A DNA stretch of 15,530 bases from CF-39 sp036518215 (GTDB lineage Bacteria; Chloroflexota; Limnocylindria; P2-11E), in contig DATDNP010000012.1 in the NCBI GenBank assembly GCA_036518215.1, positions 1-15,530 on the forward strand, read 5' to 3'. Position numbers and translations under genes: made by a program. Below are positions 1 to 9,866 of the stretch, piece by piece. Numbering within the stretch: position 1 is the first letter of the stretch; every line of letters starts with the position of its first letter. The notes below the pieces were generated by a model, which ran no database searches, was not told the DNA's origin, and worked only from the letters and a program-made list of their open reading frames with translations.

Positions 1-752
1 GTGCCCTCGCTCCTGATCTTCGCGCGCGCGACGTCGAACGCGTAGAGCGTCTGGCTCTTGTTGAAGAGGAGCGTGTTGGTCGTGTTGACGTACTTCGCTG
101 GCTGGTCCGCGCGCATCGCGCGCCCGCCGAAGGCGATCGGCCGACCCGTTCGGTCGCGGATCGGGACCATGAGGCGTTCGCGGAACCGGTCGAAGATGCC
201 GCGCGGCGTCTCGGTGAGCACGCCGGCCGCGAGCCCCTCCTCCTCGGTGAATCCCTTCTTCTTCAGGTAGAGGAGGAGACCGTTGAAGATGTCCGGGGCG
301 TATCCCAGCCCGAACGATTCGATCGTCTCGGCGCTGATGCCGCGCTTCGCGAGGTACACGGCCGCGGCCTTTCCCTTGTCGGTCCCGCGGAGCGCCTGGC
401 GGAAGTAGAAGTGCGCGGTCTCGTTCAGCTTGAGGAGCCGGGTCTCGCGCTCGCGCTCCTCGGGCGCGCGCTTCGTGAGCTCGATCCCCGCGCGCTCGGC
501 GAGGACGCGGAGCGCGTCGACCGGATCGAGGTTGTCCTGCTTCTCCAGCCACGTGAAACAGTCCCCGTGCTGTCCGCAGCCGAAGCAGTGATAGGTACGG
601 CGATCGGGATCGACCTGGAACGAGGGCGTCTTCTCGACGTGGAACGGGCAGAGGCCCTTGTAGACCTTGCCCGCCTTCTTGAGCGCGACCTTCTCGCCGA
701 CGAGCGCGACGAGGTCGATGCGCTCCTTGACGAGGTCGAAGTCACCAGGCAC
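1..752 (-). CDS. dnaG: DNA primase DnaG, N-terminal part (gene runs off the left edge)
   Basis: DnaG synthesises the RNA primers for DNA replication and works with the DnaB helicase at the fork. About 250 codons are visible. The CHC2 zinc-binding domain is clear: Cys35-Pro-Phe-His38, then Cys56-Phe-Gly-Cys59 inside TYHCFGCGQHGDCF. It is followed by the start of the catalytic core, with RFRERLMVPIRDRTGRPIAF and then AKYVNTTNTLLFNKSQ. The toprim catalytic site and the C-terminal helicase-binding domain lie outside the window. The start is GTG at 752, chosen because AAGGGGAG lies 5 nt upstream (758-765) and because the protein then begins at the usual family position, about 35 residues before the first zinc ligand. 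The gene lies 33 nt downstream of the dGTPase gene on the same strand. A dgt-dnaG neighbourhood is common in bacteria, and rpoD often follows dnaG, so rpoD may lie just to the left. The identification is firm. Confidence 0.95.
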   Translation of the reverse strand, partial: MPGDFDLVKERIDLVALVGEKVALKKAGKVYKGLCPFHVEKTPSFQVDPDRRTYHCFGCGQHGDCFTWLEKQDNLDPVDALRVLAERAGIELTKRAPEERERETRLLKLNETAHFYFRQALRGTDKGKAAAVYLAKRGISAETIESFGLGYAPDIFNGLLLYLKKKGFTEEEGLAAGVLTETPRGIFDRFRERLMVPIRDRTGRPIAFGGRAMRADQPAKYVNTTNTLLFNKSQTLYAFDVARAKIRSEG

Positions 753-757
753 CCGCG

Positions 758-765
758 CTCCCCTT
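758..765 (-). promoter_or_regulatory. Ribosome binding site of dnaG
   Basis: On the minus strand AAGGGGAG lies 5 nt before the GTG at 752. It decides this non-ATG start, because no ATG is nearby. It is one of the few strong Shine-Dalgarno sequences in the window. Confidence 0.7.
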
Positions 766-785
766 CCCTATCGCGACGAACGAGG

Positions 786-1874
786 CTAGAGCGTGCTCCA
801 TGCCGCCGGGATGAATAACGCGGTGTACGTGTCGAGCGCGTAGCGGTCCGTCATGCCGGCGATGTAGTCGGCGACGGCGCGCTTCGTCCCGTCCGTCTCG
901 GCGATGCGCTGATGCTCGAGCGGCATCCGGTCGGGATGCTTCTCGAAGTACCCGAGGAGATCCCACAGGACGCCCTGTGCCTTCTCGTCCTCGGTCTTCG
1001 CCGGTCCGGCGAGATACACGTTCGTGAACATGTACTTGCGCAGCTCGTTCGTCGCGTCGAGGACCTCGTCGCTCATCGTCACCTCGGGCTTTCCGTAGGA
1101 GGTGACGATGACGTCGTAGATCATCGTGTCGAGCCGCTCGCTGCGGTCGCGCCCGAGCGCCATCCGTACGTCGTTCGGGATGTCAGCCTCGGCGATGATC
1201 CCCGCGCGCATCGCGTCGTCGATGTCGTGGTGGAGATACGCGATCTTGTCGGCGTAGCGCACGACCCAGCCTTCCGGCGTCTCGGGCTCGCCCCACGCGG
1301 CGGTCTCGACGCCGCCGGCGGTGGGCGCGCTGTGCTTCAAGATCCCGTCGAGCGTCTCGTGGGTGAGGTTGAGCCCCTGGCCGTTCTTCTCGAGCTTCTC
1401 GGCGATGCGCACGCTCTGCTCGTTGTGGCGGAAGCCATCCGGCAGGAACTTCGCGAGGAGCTCCTCGCCGATGTGGCCGAACGGCGTGTGACCGATGTCG
1501 TGCCCGAGCGCCATCGCCTCGACGAGGTCCTCGTTGAGCCGGAGCGCGCGGGCCATGGAGCGCCCGATCTGGCTCACCTCGAGGATGTGCGTGAGCCGCG
1601 TGCGGTAGTGGTCCCCGACGGGCGCAAGGAAGACCTGCGTCTTGTGCTTCGTCCTGCGGAACGCCTTGCTGTGCACGATCCGGTCGCGGTCGAGCGCGAA
1701 TGCCGCGCGCGTCGGCGACGGCGGCTCGGGGCGCGCCCGCGTCGCCGCCGCGCTCCTCGTGCCGTACGGGGCGAGGCTCGACGTCTCGAGCTCCTCGGTC
1801 CGCTCACGGATCCGGAGGCTCGAGACGCTCTTCGTGCGCGAGAGCTTCGCCTCCCTCTCTACTCCGGTCGCCAT
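786..1874 (-). CDS. dgt: dGTP triphosphohydrolase-like HD-domain protein
   Basis: The 362-residue protein belongs to the dGTPase branch of the HD hydrolases, which convert dNTPs to deoxynucleosides plus triphosphate and so tune the dNTP pool. The family signature DRDRIVHSKAFRRTKHKTQVF (about residues 62-82) precedes the metal site: His96 in RTRLTH, His125-Asp126 in GHDIGH with nearby His129 and His134, and Asp209 in VRYADKIAYLHHD. The length fits the shorter dGTPase-like type rather than E. coli Dgt, which is about 500 residues. The start is ATG at 1874; the first 20 or so residues look poorly conserved, but there is no later ATG before the conserved RIRERTEELE stretch. No Shine-Dalgarno precedes the ATG; instead TAGGCT lies 8 nt upstream, suggesting a leaderless transcript. 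It lies between the dienelactone-hydrolase-like gene and dnaG and may share a transcript with dnaG. The family is sure; the true substrate (dGTP or other dNTPs) cannot be read from the sequence. Confidence 0.93.
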   Translation of the reverse strand: MATGVEREAKLSRTKSVSSLRIRERTEELETSSLAPYGTRSAAATRARPEPPSPTRAAFALDRDRIVHSKAFRRTKHKTQVFLAPVGDHYRTRLTHILEVSQIGRSMARALRLNEDLVEAMALGHDIGHTPFGHIGEELLAKFLPDGFRHNEQSVRIAEKLEKNGQGLNLTHETLDGILKHSAPTAGGVETAAWGEPETPEGWVVRYADKIAYLHHDIDDAMRAGIIAEADIPNDVRMALGRDRSERLDTMIYDVIVTSYGKPEVTMSDEVLDATNELRKYMFTNVYLAGPAKTEDEKAQGVLWDLLGYFEKHPDRMPLEHQRIAETDGTKRAVADYIAGMTDRYALDTYTALFIPAAWSTL

Positions 1875-1882
1875 CGGGCAAT

Positions 1883-1888
1883 AGCCTA
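1883..1888 (-). promoter_or_regulatory. Putative -10 box of a leaderless dgt promoter
   Basis: TAGGCT on the minus strand ends 8 nt before the dgt ATG, the spacing expected if transcription starts at or next to the start codon. No good -35 hexamer was seen. The position is the main evidence, supported by the same arrangement at five other genes here. Confidence 0.4.
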
Positions 1889-1931
1889 ATCGGCACGGCC
1901 TAGCGAGGGACGGGGACGCGGAGCACGGCCG

Positions 1932-2525
1932 TTAGGCGCCGAGATGCTCACGCAGGAACGCCGACGTCCGCTCCCACGCGAGCGCGCTCGCGCGTCGGTC
2001 GTATTCGGGACGCGATGGCTCGTCGAACCAATGCTTCGTGCCCGGATAGACCTCGACACGGATGTCGTGCCCCGCCTCGCGCATCTCCCTCTCGACCTGG
2101 CGCGCGAAGCCGATGTCCTCGTACTCGTCGTGCTCGGCGTAGTGCGCGAGCACCGGGACCGTCGGCGCGTCCGGCTCGTTCGGACCGATGCCATAGAAGA
2201 GCACGAGGGCCTTCACCGTGTCCGCGCGCGCGATGCCCATCTTCCACGCGTACCAGACGCCGAAGCTCCACGCGACGATCGCGACGGCGTCGACACGCGC
2301 CGCGAGGCGGGTGACGGCCTCGTCGACCATCTTCGTGAGCCGGTCCTCGCTCTGGGATTCGCCGGACGTGAGCGCCTTCGCCTCCTCGATCGTCTTCGCC
2401 ACGCGCCCACCGAACAGGTCGAGCGTCTCGACGGTGTACCCATCGGCGCGCAGCTTCTCCGCGCGCGCGCGGACGTCGTCGTTGAGCCCCCACCACGCGT
2501 GCAGCAGCAGCAGACCGGTGGCCAC
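1932..2525 (-). CDS. Dienelactone hydrolase family protein (alpha/beta hydrolase)
   Basis: The 197-residue protein has the compact alpha/beta-hydrolase layout of the dienelactone hydrolase family: LLLLHAWWGLND near the start (oxyanion region), DGYTVETLDLFGG, a nucleophile elbow, and a late Asp and His. The nucleophile appears to be Ser87 in AWSFG, where classical dienelactone hydrolases have Cys in GxCxGG. Asp133 (AEHDEYED) and His165 (GTKHWFDEP) complete a plausible triad. It is shorter than typical family members (about 230 residues). The start is GTG at 2525, 3 nt after the ppdK stop, so it probably depends on ppdK translation; an AGGAGG lies about 22 nt upstream, which is too far for a standard site. 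The substrate is unknown. It could be a general carboxylesterase or a chlorocatechol-type dienelactonase, but no other aromatic-degradation gene is visible, so the latter is unlikely. Confidence 0.85.
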   Translation of the reverse strand: MATGLLLLHAWWGLNDDVRARAEKLRADGYTVETLDLFGGRVAKTIEEAKALTSGESQSEDRLTKMVDEAVTRLAARVDAVAIVAWSFGVWYAWKMGIARADTVKALVLFYGIGPNEPDAPTVPVLAHYAEHDEYEDIGFARQVEREMREAGHDIRVEVYPGTKHWFDEPSRPEYDRRASALAWERTSAFLREHLGA

Positions 2526-2528
2526 GTC

Positions 2529-5279
<2,751 letters not shown>

Positions 5280-5287
5280 GGGTGACA

Positions 5288-5295
5288 CCTCCCCT
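5288..5295 (-). promoter_or_regulatory. Ribosome binding site deciding the ppdK start
   Basis: AGGGGAGG on the minus strand lies 8 nt before ATG 5279. It sits inside the longer reading that would start at 5324, and is the main argument for the shorter protein. Confidence 0.75.
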
Positions 5296-5335
5296 GACGA
5301 GCCGATTCTGGCAGAACGCGGCATATGACGTGCGC

Positions 5336-5341
5336 TACAGT
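5336..5341 (+). promoter_or_regulatory. Putative -10 box of a leaderless promoter for the holin-X-like gene
   Basis: TACAGT is followed after 9 nt by ATG 5351. There is no Shine-Dalgarno between them, and there is no room for one if transcription starts about 7 nt after the hexamer. No convincing -35 is visible. Confidence 0.4.
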
Positions 5342-5350
5342 CGGCCGACG

Positions 5351-5743
5351 ATGTATGAGCGTCCGGGCTACCGCACGCTGGTCGGCCGCGTCCGCGACAA
5401 CGTGCGGCGATACATCCGAAAACAGCTCGAGCTGCCGCGCCAGGAGATCAGCGAGATCGTCCGCGCGAACCTGCGCGCGCTCTTGTGGTTCGCGATCGCG
5501 CTCACGTTCGCGCTCGCGGCGCTCATCGCGCTCGTCGTGCTCGTCATCGCGCTCATCGCGATCGTGCTCCCGTGGTGGGCGTCCGCGCTCATCGTGTTCG
5601 CGATCCTCGCGGTCCTCGCCGGCCTCACCGGCTTCCGCGGCTACAAGAAGCTCGAACTGCACGGACCGACGCGTACGATCGGTTCGGTGAAGGAGACCAT
5701 GCGTTGGGCGAAAGCGCGTCTGCTCGGACGGAACGCGAGCTAA
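5351..5743 (+). CDS. Holin-X-like (phage holin family III / DUF1469-type) membrane protein
   Basis: The 130-residue protein has a charged amphipathic N-terminus (residues 1-42), two adjacent hydrophobic helices (about 43-72 and 74-95) and a short basic tail containing GSVKETMRWAKARLLG. This is the layout of the actinobacterial holin-X / DUF1469 family. The name reflects distant similarity to phage holins; in chromosomal contexts like this lysis is unlikely and the real role is unknown. The start is ATG 5351. The frame stays open upstream to 5249, but that part would run antisense into the beginning of ppdK and has no conserved look. The 3' end overlaps the next gene by 40 nt. Pairing with a DUF3618-like gene is a recurrent arrangement in Actinobacteria, which supports the call. 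There are no phage genes around it. Confidence 0.75.
   Translation: MYERPGYRTLVGRVRDNVRRYIRKQLELPRQEISEIVRANLRALLWFAIALTFALAALIALVVLVIALIAIVLPWWASALIVFAILAVLAGLTGFRGYKKLELHGPTRTIGSVKETMRWAKARLLGRNAS
5691..5695 (+). promoter_or_regulatory. Ribosome binding site for the TTG start of the DUF3618-like gene
   Basis: AGGAG lies 8 nt before TTG 5704, inside the coding sequence of the upstream gene. It is the main reason for placing the start at a TTG. Confidence 0.6.
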
Positions 5744-6189
5744 ACGAGCTCCGCGCGGCGATCGACGCCGATCTGCGGATGCTCGAAGAGCGCATCCGCG
5801 AGGACATCGATCCGCGCCGTCTCGCGAAGCGGAACCCGCTCGCCGTCTTCGGCGCGCTCGGTTCGGTCCTCGCGATCGGCTCGGTGACGACGGTGCGCTC
5901 GCTCGCCGAGCGCAGCCGGCGCCGCAGTGACACCGACATCGATGCGCTCATCGCGCGGCTCGGCGGACGGGTCGACAAGCTGCGAGGTCGCGCGCGAAAG
6001 CGACTCCGTGAGACCCTGCGGAACGAGATCGAAGAGGTCGAGACGAAGCCGAAGCCGCAGCAGATGATCTATGACGCTGTCGGCGGCGCGCTCACCGCCG
6101 CGCTCACGCTCGTCGCGCGGCGCTTCGCGTCACGTCTCGTCGCCGATGAAGAGCTGCCGGGCGACACGGAGCCGCACCAGAGCGCGTAG
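5704..6189 (+). CDS. DUF3618-like helical membrane-associated protein
   Basis: The 161-residue protein starts at TTG 5704 and overlaps the holin-X-like gene by 40 nt in another frame. The N-terminal part (TERELNELRAAIDADLRMLEERIREDIDPRRL, residues 9-40) resembles the DUF3618 pattern of a charged helix ending in a D/E-P-R-R-L turn. It is followed by a modest hydrophobic stretch (about 44-62), a long basic/acidic helix (70-120) that could form a coiled coil, and a second hydrophobic stretch (about 122-140). Both hydrophobic parts are weak as membrane spans, so it may be peripheral. Its function is unknown. Coupling to the preceding membrane protein suggests that the two act together at the envelope. 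No ATG or GTG is available in the relevant region, so the start depends on the AGGAG at 5691. Its stop lies 5 nt from the stop of the convergent membrane gene, leaving no room for a separate terminator. Confidence 0.65.
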   Translation: MGESASARTERELNELRAAIDADLRMLEERIREDIDPRRLAKRNPLAVFGALGSVLAIGSVTTVRSLAERSRRRSDTDIDALIARLGGRVDKLRGRARKRLRETLRNEIEEVETKPKPQQMIYDAVGGALTAALTLVARRFASRLVADEELPGDTEPHQSA

Positions 6190-6194
6190 CCGCG

Positions 6195-6833
6195 CTATGC
6201 CAGCAGGAATCCCGCGAACATCACGGCGATGCCGACCAGGTTCGTGAGCTCGAGGATGTTGTTCGCGCCGGTGAGCGTCGCGGTACCACCGGCGGCGACG
6301 ATGAGCACGCCGACCGCGATCACGACGTTGGAGAGGGCGCGGCGTCCGCTGTGGCGCTGGCTGAAGAAGATCCACGCTGACCAGAGCGCACCTCCGATCA
6401 GGACGAGGCTCCCGACGCCGCTCCCGACACCCGCGAGGATCCGCGGGAGCGATCCATCCGGGAATCCGCGGCCCGTCGCCATCGCGGCGGTGAGGTCGAC
6501 CCGCGTGCTGAAGACCGCATAGAGCGACACGGCCGAGAGGAGCAGCACGAGCGCGATCGCGGCCTGCCGCCACGTGCGCGATACGAGCAGCAGCAGCGCG
6601 GTGCCGAGTCCGAGCCACGCGACGTTGAGGATCGCGCCGAACAGATAGAAGGTGCGGTACTCGCCGGGCGTCGGGGTGCCCGCTCGGGCGAGTCCGCCGG
6701 CGAACGCCGCGACCGCGAACATGACGAGGCCAAGCGCCCACGCGAGCATCGCGAGGCGGCGCGAGCGCACGTACTTCGCGAGCACGACGGCCGCGAAGGC
6801 GGCGGCGAGGGCGGCGGTGAGGAACGGCAGCAC
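6195..6833 (-). CDS. Seven-helix membrane protein of unknown function
   Basis: The 212-residue protein is strongly hydrophobic, with about seven predicted membrane helices (roughly residues 3-18, 27-46, 62-83, 88-107, 129-152, 164-185 and 190-210). Charged residues are mostly in short loops, for example YVRSRR after helix 1 and FSQRHSGRR before helix 6. I do not recognise the family. Distinctive motifs are GTPTPGEYRTFYLFGAILN and the C-terminal LTGANNILELTNLVGIAVMF. The start is GTG 6833, 9 nt after the stop of the similarly hydrophobic upstream gene, so the two are almost certainly co-expressed. There is no enzyme-like motif such as conserved His pairs or CxxC. It may be a small sensor, transporter subunit or lipid-associated protein, but the sequence gives no basis for choosing. 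Confidence 0.7.
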   Translation of the reverse strand: MLPFLTAALAAAFAAVVLAKYVRSRRLAMLAWALGLVMFAVAAFAGGLARAGTPTPGEYRTFYLFGAILNVAWLGLGTALLLLVSRTWRQAAIALVLLLSAVSLYAVFSTRVDLTAAMATGRGFPDGSLPRILAGVGSGVGSLVLIGGALWSAWIFFSQRHSGRRALSNVVIAVGVLIVAAGGTATLTGANNILELTNLVGIAVMFAGFLLA

Positions 6834-6842
6834 CCTCGCAGA

Positions 6843-7487
6843 CTAGCGCCGAGACGCGAAGACCGCCGCCGCCACGATGCAGAGCGCGGCGTACGCGAGC
6901 GCGAGCGTCAGGGCGGCAGACGAGAGGCTCCAGCCGACCGCGGCGGCGAGAGCGGGATCGCGCAGCCCCGCACCCCACACCGCCGCGCGGAGCTCCCGAC
7001 CGGTCGCGAGCGCGGCGAGCGACGCCGCTGCAATGCCGGCGACGAAGAGCGCGACGGCGCCGCCGAATGCCGCGGGATCCACGTGAGCGGCGACGAGACC
7101 GGCGCCCACGAGCACGACCGCGGCGAGGCGCTGCGTCCACACGATGACCCCGAGGAGCCGATCCCGAGCTCGGGGCACGACGTTCGCCGCCATGCTCGCG
7201 ATGACGAAGACCTCGAGCGGTCCCATCGCGCGTCCGGAGGCGAGGTCGCCGCGCACGGCGGCGAGCGCGACCCACACGACAGCGGAGCCGAGCACGAGAG
7301 CGCCGGCGAGATCGTCGCGGCCGCGCAGCCACCGCACGACGTCGGGCGCGACGAGCGGTGCCGGCAGCATCGCGAGGAGGAACGCGGCCTCCCCGACGCG
7401 CGCGTCCACCCAGCTCTGGAGCGCGAGCGCCACGATCGCGATCGCCGCGGCGGGCAGGACGATGACGACGAGGTTGCGCACCCGCAT
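6843..7487 (-). CDS. Multi-pass membrane protein of unknown function
   Basis: The 214-residue protein is rich in Ala, Val and Leu, with about seven membrane segments (roughly residues 6-23, 32-48, 62-79, 88-103, 112-134, 137-159 and 183-208). Arg residues cluster in loops such as RWLRGRDD and PRARDR. I do not recognise a family. The start is set at ATG 7487 because no ATG, GTG or TTG occurs further upstream in this frame before glyS. However, the frame stays open across the 76-nt gap (7488-7563) and would encode another hydrophobic stretch (VVALAAVAYIAASG), so the N-terminus is uncertain. The gene follows glyS and precedes the other membrane gene by 9 nt. Both may form a two-component membrane complex. 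Confidence 0.65.
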   Translation of the reverse strand: MRVRNLVVIVLPAAAIAIVALALQSWVDARVGEAAFLLAMLPAPLVAPDVVRWLRGRDDLAGALVLGSAVVWVALAAVRGDLASGRAMGPLEVFVIASMAANVVPRARDRLLGVIVWTQRLAAVVLVGAGLVAAHVDPAAFGGAVALFVAGIAAASLAALATGRELRAAVWGAGLRDPALAAAVGWSLSSAALTLALAYAALCIVAAAVFASRR

Positions 7488-7563
7488 GAGGCCGCGCAGC
7501 GCGAGGAGCGGCGTGCGCGCGCCGGACGCGGCGATGTACGCGACCGCGGCGAGCGCGACGACG

Positions 7564-8958
7564 CTAGGCGACGAGCCGCTCCCGCAGCGCTGGCACCAGC
7601 TCCGCGATGGGCACGCGCACCTGCGCCATCGTGTCGCGGTCCCGGATCGTCACCGCGTTGTCGCTGAGCGAATCGAAGACGACGGTGACGCAGAGAGGAG
7701 TACCGATCTCGTCCTGGCGGCGATACCGCCGGCCGATCGCCTGCGTCTCGTCGTAGGTCGTCATGAACTGCGGCCGCACGAGCGCGAGCACCTCCCGCGC
7801 GAGCGGCGTCAGCTTGTCGTTCTTCGACAGCGGGAGCACCGCCACCTTGTACGGCGCGAGGTCGCGGTGCAGACGCAGCACGACGCGCACGCCGTCCTTG
7901 TCGGGCTCCTCGTCGTATGCGGCGCAGAGGAACGCGTATGTCGCGCGATCGGCCCCGACGGAGGTCTCGATGACGTACGGGACGAAGCGCTCGTTCGTCG
8001 CTTCGTCGAAGTAGCGAAGATCCTTCCCGGAGAATTCGCCGTGACGAGTGAGGTCGTAGTTCGTGCGGTTGTGGATCCCCTCCATCTCCTTCCACCCGAA
8101 CGGGAAGCGGAACTCGATGTCCGTCGCGGCGGCGGCGTAGTGCGCGCGCTCGTCGGGCGCGTGGTCGCGGAAGCGAAGCATCTCGGCCGGCGTGCCGAAC
8201 GCGCGATGCCACGACATGCGTCGCTCCTTCCACTCCTCGAAGAGGCGCGGCGCGTCGTCGGCGCGGCAGAAGTACTGCATCTCCATCTGCTCGAACTCGC
8301 GCGAACGGAAGATGAAATTCCCCGGAGTGATCTCGTTCCGGAACGCCTTCCCGATCTGCGCGATGCCGAACGGGAGCTTCTTGCGCGCCGACTGCTGCAC
8401 GCTCTCGAAGTCGACGAAGATGCTCTGCGCGGTCTCCGGCCGCAGCCATGCGACGGACGCCGAGTCCTCGACGGGACCGACGAACGTCTTGAACATGAGG
8501 TTGAACTTCCGCGGCTCGGCGAGCTTGCGCATGCCACACACGGGACACTGGACCTCGCTCATGTCGACCTTGCCCGCTCGCCACTGCTCGACGAGGTCGT
8601 CGCCGTTCGGCAGCTCGTCGATCCGGAAGCGGCGACGGCAATTGCCGCACTCCACGAGCGGGTCGGTGAAGTTCTCGACGTGACCCGACGCTTCCCACAC
8701 GCGCGGCGCCATGAGGATCGCGCCGTCGAGGCCGACGATGTCGTCCCGGAGCTGGACCATCGCGCGCCACCATGCGCGCTTCACGTTGTTCTTGAGCTCG
8801 ACGCCGAGCGGACCGAAGTCCCACGTGGCGCCCGCACCGCCGTAGATCTCGCTCGACGGGAAGACGAACCCGCGGCGCTTCGCGAGCGACGCGAGCTTGT
8901 CGGCGACGCTCTCGTAGTCCCGCCCAATCTCTGGCCTTCGGCCAGGAGACACGCTCAT
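7564..8958 (-). CDS. glyS: Glycyl-tRNA synthetase, single-chain (alpha2) type
   Basis: The 464-residue class II synthetase charges tRNA-Gly with glycine. It is the alpha2 (eukaryote/archaea-like) type also found in Actinobacteria, some Firmicutes and Chloroflexota, not the alpha2beta2 GlyQ/GlyS type. Visible features: KRRGFVFPSSEIYGG near the N-terminus, AWDFGP-like TWDFGPLG at 45-52, a zinc-ribbon insertion with Cys104, Cys107, Cys138 and Cys141, RPETAQ at 173-178, class II motif 2 in FRNEITPGNFIFRSREFEQM (206-225), and motif 3 with GADRATYAFL, where most members have G-V/A-D-R followed by a hydrophobic residue. The start ATG 8958 has neither a Shine-Dalgarno nor a TANNNT box and lies 46 nt downstream of recO, so it is probably transcribed with recO. 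recO next to glyS is a widespread gene order. Confidence 0.96.
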   Translation of the reverse strand: MSVSPGRRPEIGRDYESVADKLASLAKRRGFVFPSSEIYGGAGATWDFGPLGVELKNNVKRAWWRAMVQLRDDIVGLDGAILMAPRVWEASGHVENFTDPLVECGNCRRRFRIDELPNGDDLVEQWRAGKVDMSEVQCPVCGMRKLAEPRKFNLMFKTFVGPVEDSASVAWLRPETAQSIFVDFESVQQSARKKLPFGIAQIGKAFRNEITPGNFIFRSREFEQMEMQYFCRADDAPRLFEEWKERRMSWHRAFGTPAEMLRFRDHAPDERAHYAAAATDIEFRFPFGWKEMEGIHNRTNYDLTRHGEFSGKDLRYFDEATNERFVPYVIETSVGADRATYAFLCAAYDEEPDKDGVRVVLRLHRDLAPYKVAVLPLSKNDKLTPLAREVLALVRPQFMTTYDETQAIGRRYRRQDEIGTPLCVTVVFDSLSDNAVTIRDRDTMAQVRVPIAELVPALRERLVA

Positions 8959-9004
8959 GGCTGGTGGACTCGCTCGTCGCGGGAAACCCGCTCCTCGCTC
9001 GACC

Positions 9005-9784
9005 TCACTGGAGAGCTGCCGATGGCCGCTGCGGGAGCGCGCGGATCTCGTCCATGAGGCGCGCCGCGGTGACCTCGCGGTCGATGACGTGCTGCACGAA
9101 GAGACGCATGTGGCGCTCGAGCTCGCCCGCGAGGAGCGCGTCCACGCGGAGCAGCGAGGCGCTCGCGAAGTCGTTCTGGATGAGATAGCGCAGGGATTTC
9201 AGTGCCCGCACCGAGAGCGCGAATCCGGACGCCGAGCGCGCGCACGACTCGCACACCGCGCCGCCGGCGAGCGCGCTCCAGCCGTTCTCGCGCTCCTCGA
9301 GCGGCTTCCGGCACGACACGCACACCCCGAGCTCGGGCCGGAACCCGGAGCGGTCGAGGATGTGGAGGTCGAACCAGCGGCAGACGAGCGACGGCGCGTG
9401 CCCCGTGTCCAGGTGGCGGAGCGCCGTCTCGAGGAGCTCGAAGAGCGGCGCCGACGGCGCGCGGTCGACGGTGAAGCGATCCGTGAGCTCGGCGCAGTAC
9501 CAGCCCGCCGCGATCCGGTCGAGGTCCTCGCGCAGCGAGGGGTAGATCGCGCGCGCCTCCGCGCCGGTGAGGACGTCGAGCTCGCGGCCGCGTGCGAGCT
9601 GGTACGTGGCGTGCGTGAGCGGCTCGGCGTGTCCCGCCATGCGGCTCGTCGTGCGTCGGATCCCCTTCGCGACGACGCGGACCTTGCCGAAATGGCGGGT
9701 GAACAGGACGAGGATGCGGTCGGCTTCGCCAAGGTCCCACGTCCGCAGGACGATCGCCTCGGCGCGATACGTGCGCGACGCCAT
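9005..9784 (-). CDS. recO: DNA repair protein RecO
   Basis: The 259-residue RecO works with RecF/RecR to load RecA on SSB-coated DNA during gap repair. The N-terminal OB fold is recognisable from YRAEAIVLRTWDLGEADRIL (6-25) and VVAKGIRR (37-44). The C-terminal part carries the four-cysteine zinc site Cys155-x2-Cys158 and Cys178-x2-Cys181 (CVSC, CESC). Length and layout are normal. The start is ATG 9784; the frame remains open upstream to 10150, but that part is antisense to the prenyltransferase gene and lacks homology, whereas MASRTYRAEAIVL matches the usual RecO beginning. TACCAT lies 10 nt upstream. The stop is 46 nt before glyS. Confidence 0.95.
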   Translation of the reverse strand: MASRTYRAEAIVLRTWDLGEADRILVLFTRHFGKVRVVAKGIRRTTSRMAGHAEPLTHATYQLARGRELDVLTGAEARAIYPSLREDLDRIAAGWYCAELTDRFTVDRAPSAPLFELLETALRHLDTGHAPSLVCRWFDLHILDRSGFRPELGVCVSCRKPLEERENGWSALAGGAVCESCARSASGFALSVRALKSLRYLIQNDFASASLLRVDALLAGELERHMRLFVQHVIDREVTAARLMDEIRALPQRPSAALQ

Positions 9785-9794
9785 CAGAACGTGA

Positions 9795-9800
9795 ATGGTA
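9795..9800 (-). promoter_or_regulatory. Putative -10 box of recO
   Basis: TACCAT on the minus strand ends 10 nt before the recO ATG. It is identical to the hexamer upstream of the divergent prenyltransferase gene (9836-9841, plus strand). No -35 element is convincing. Confidence 0.4.
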
Positions 9801-9835
9801 CCGGCTCGCGCCCCGCGCACGGGCGCATCCGGCCG

Positions 9836-9841
9836 TACCAT
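9836..9841 (+). promoter_or_regulatory. Putative -10 box of the polyprenyl synthetase gene
   Basis: TACCAT on the plus strand lies 9 nt before an in-frame GTG (9851) and 30 nt before ATG 9872. Transcription from here could give either a leaderless GTG start or a short leader with the AGGGGA Shine-Dalgarno at 9861-9866. Confidence 0.4.
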
Positions 9842-9860
9842 CGACGCACGGTGGGCTCTC

Positions 9861-9866
9861 AGGGGA
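9861..9866 (+). promoter_or_regulatory. Ribosome binding site favouring the ATG 9872 start
   Basis: AGGGGA lies 5 nt before ATG 9872. It favours the ATG over the leaderless GTG at 9851, which would make the protein 7 residues longer. Confidence 0.5.

Noticed and set aside
1889..1931. Possible terminator between the dienelactone-hydrolase-like gene and dgt
   Set aside because: The repeated GCACGGCC (1893-1900 and 1923-1930) is a direct repeat, not an inverted one, and no T-run follows on either strand.
5280..5324. A longer ppdK starting at ATG 5324
   Set aside because: It adds 15 residues with no family similarity and contains the strong AGGGGAGG that serves the ATG at 5279.
5500..5600. Low-complexity runs of GCGCTCATCGCG-like sequence
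   Set aside because: They encode the Ala/Leu/Ile/Val-rich membrane helices of the holin-X-like protein and need no separate explanation as DNA repeats.
5351..6189. Prophage lysis module
   Set aside because: The holin label is only a family name; no endolysin, integrase, portal or tail gene is present, and the neighbours are housekeeping genes.
7144..9057. A very long plus-strand open frame (over 600 codons) antisense to glyS and a membrane gene
   Set aside because: It is a mirror of GC-rich coding sequence: composition is dominated by Arg, Ala, His and Glu, there is no family resemblance, and the opposite strand carries a clear glycyl-tRNA synthetase.
8957..9850. Upstream extension of the prenyl synthase frame across recO
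   Set aside because: The extension is antisense to recO and lacks homology; the enzyme's own conserved N-terminus begins after 9872.
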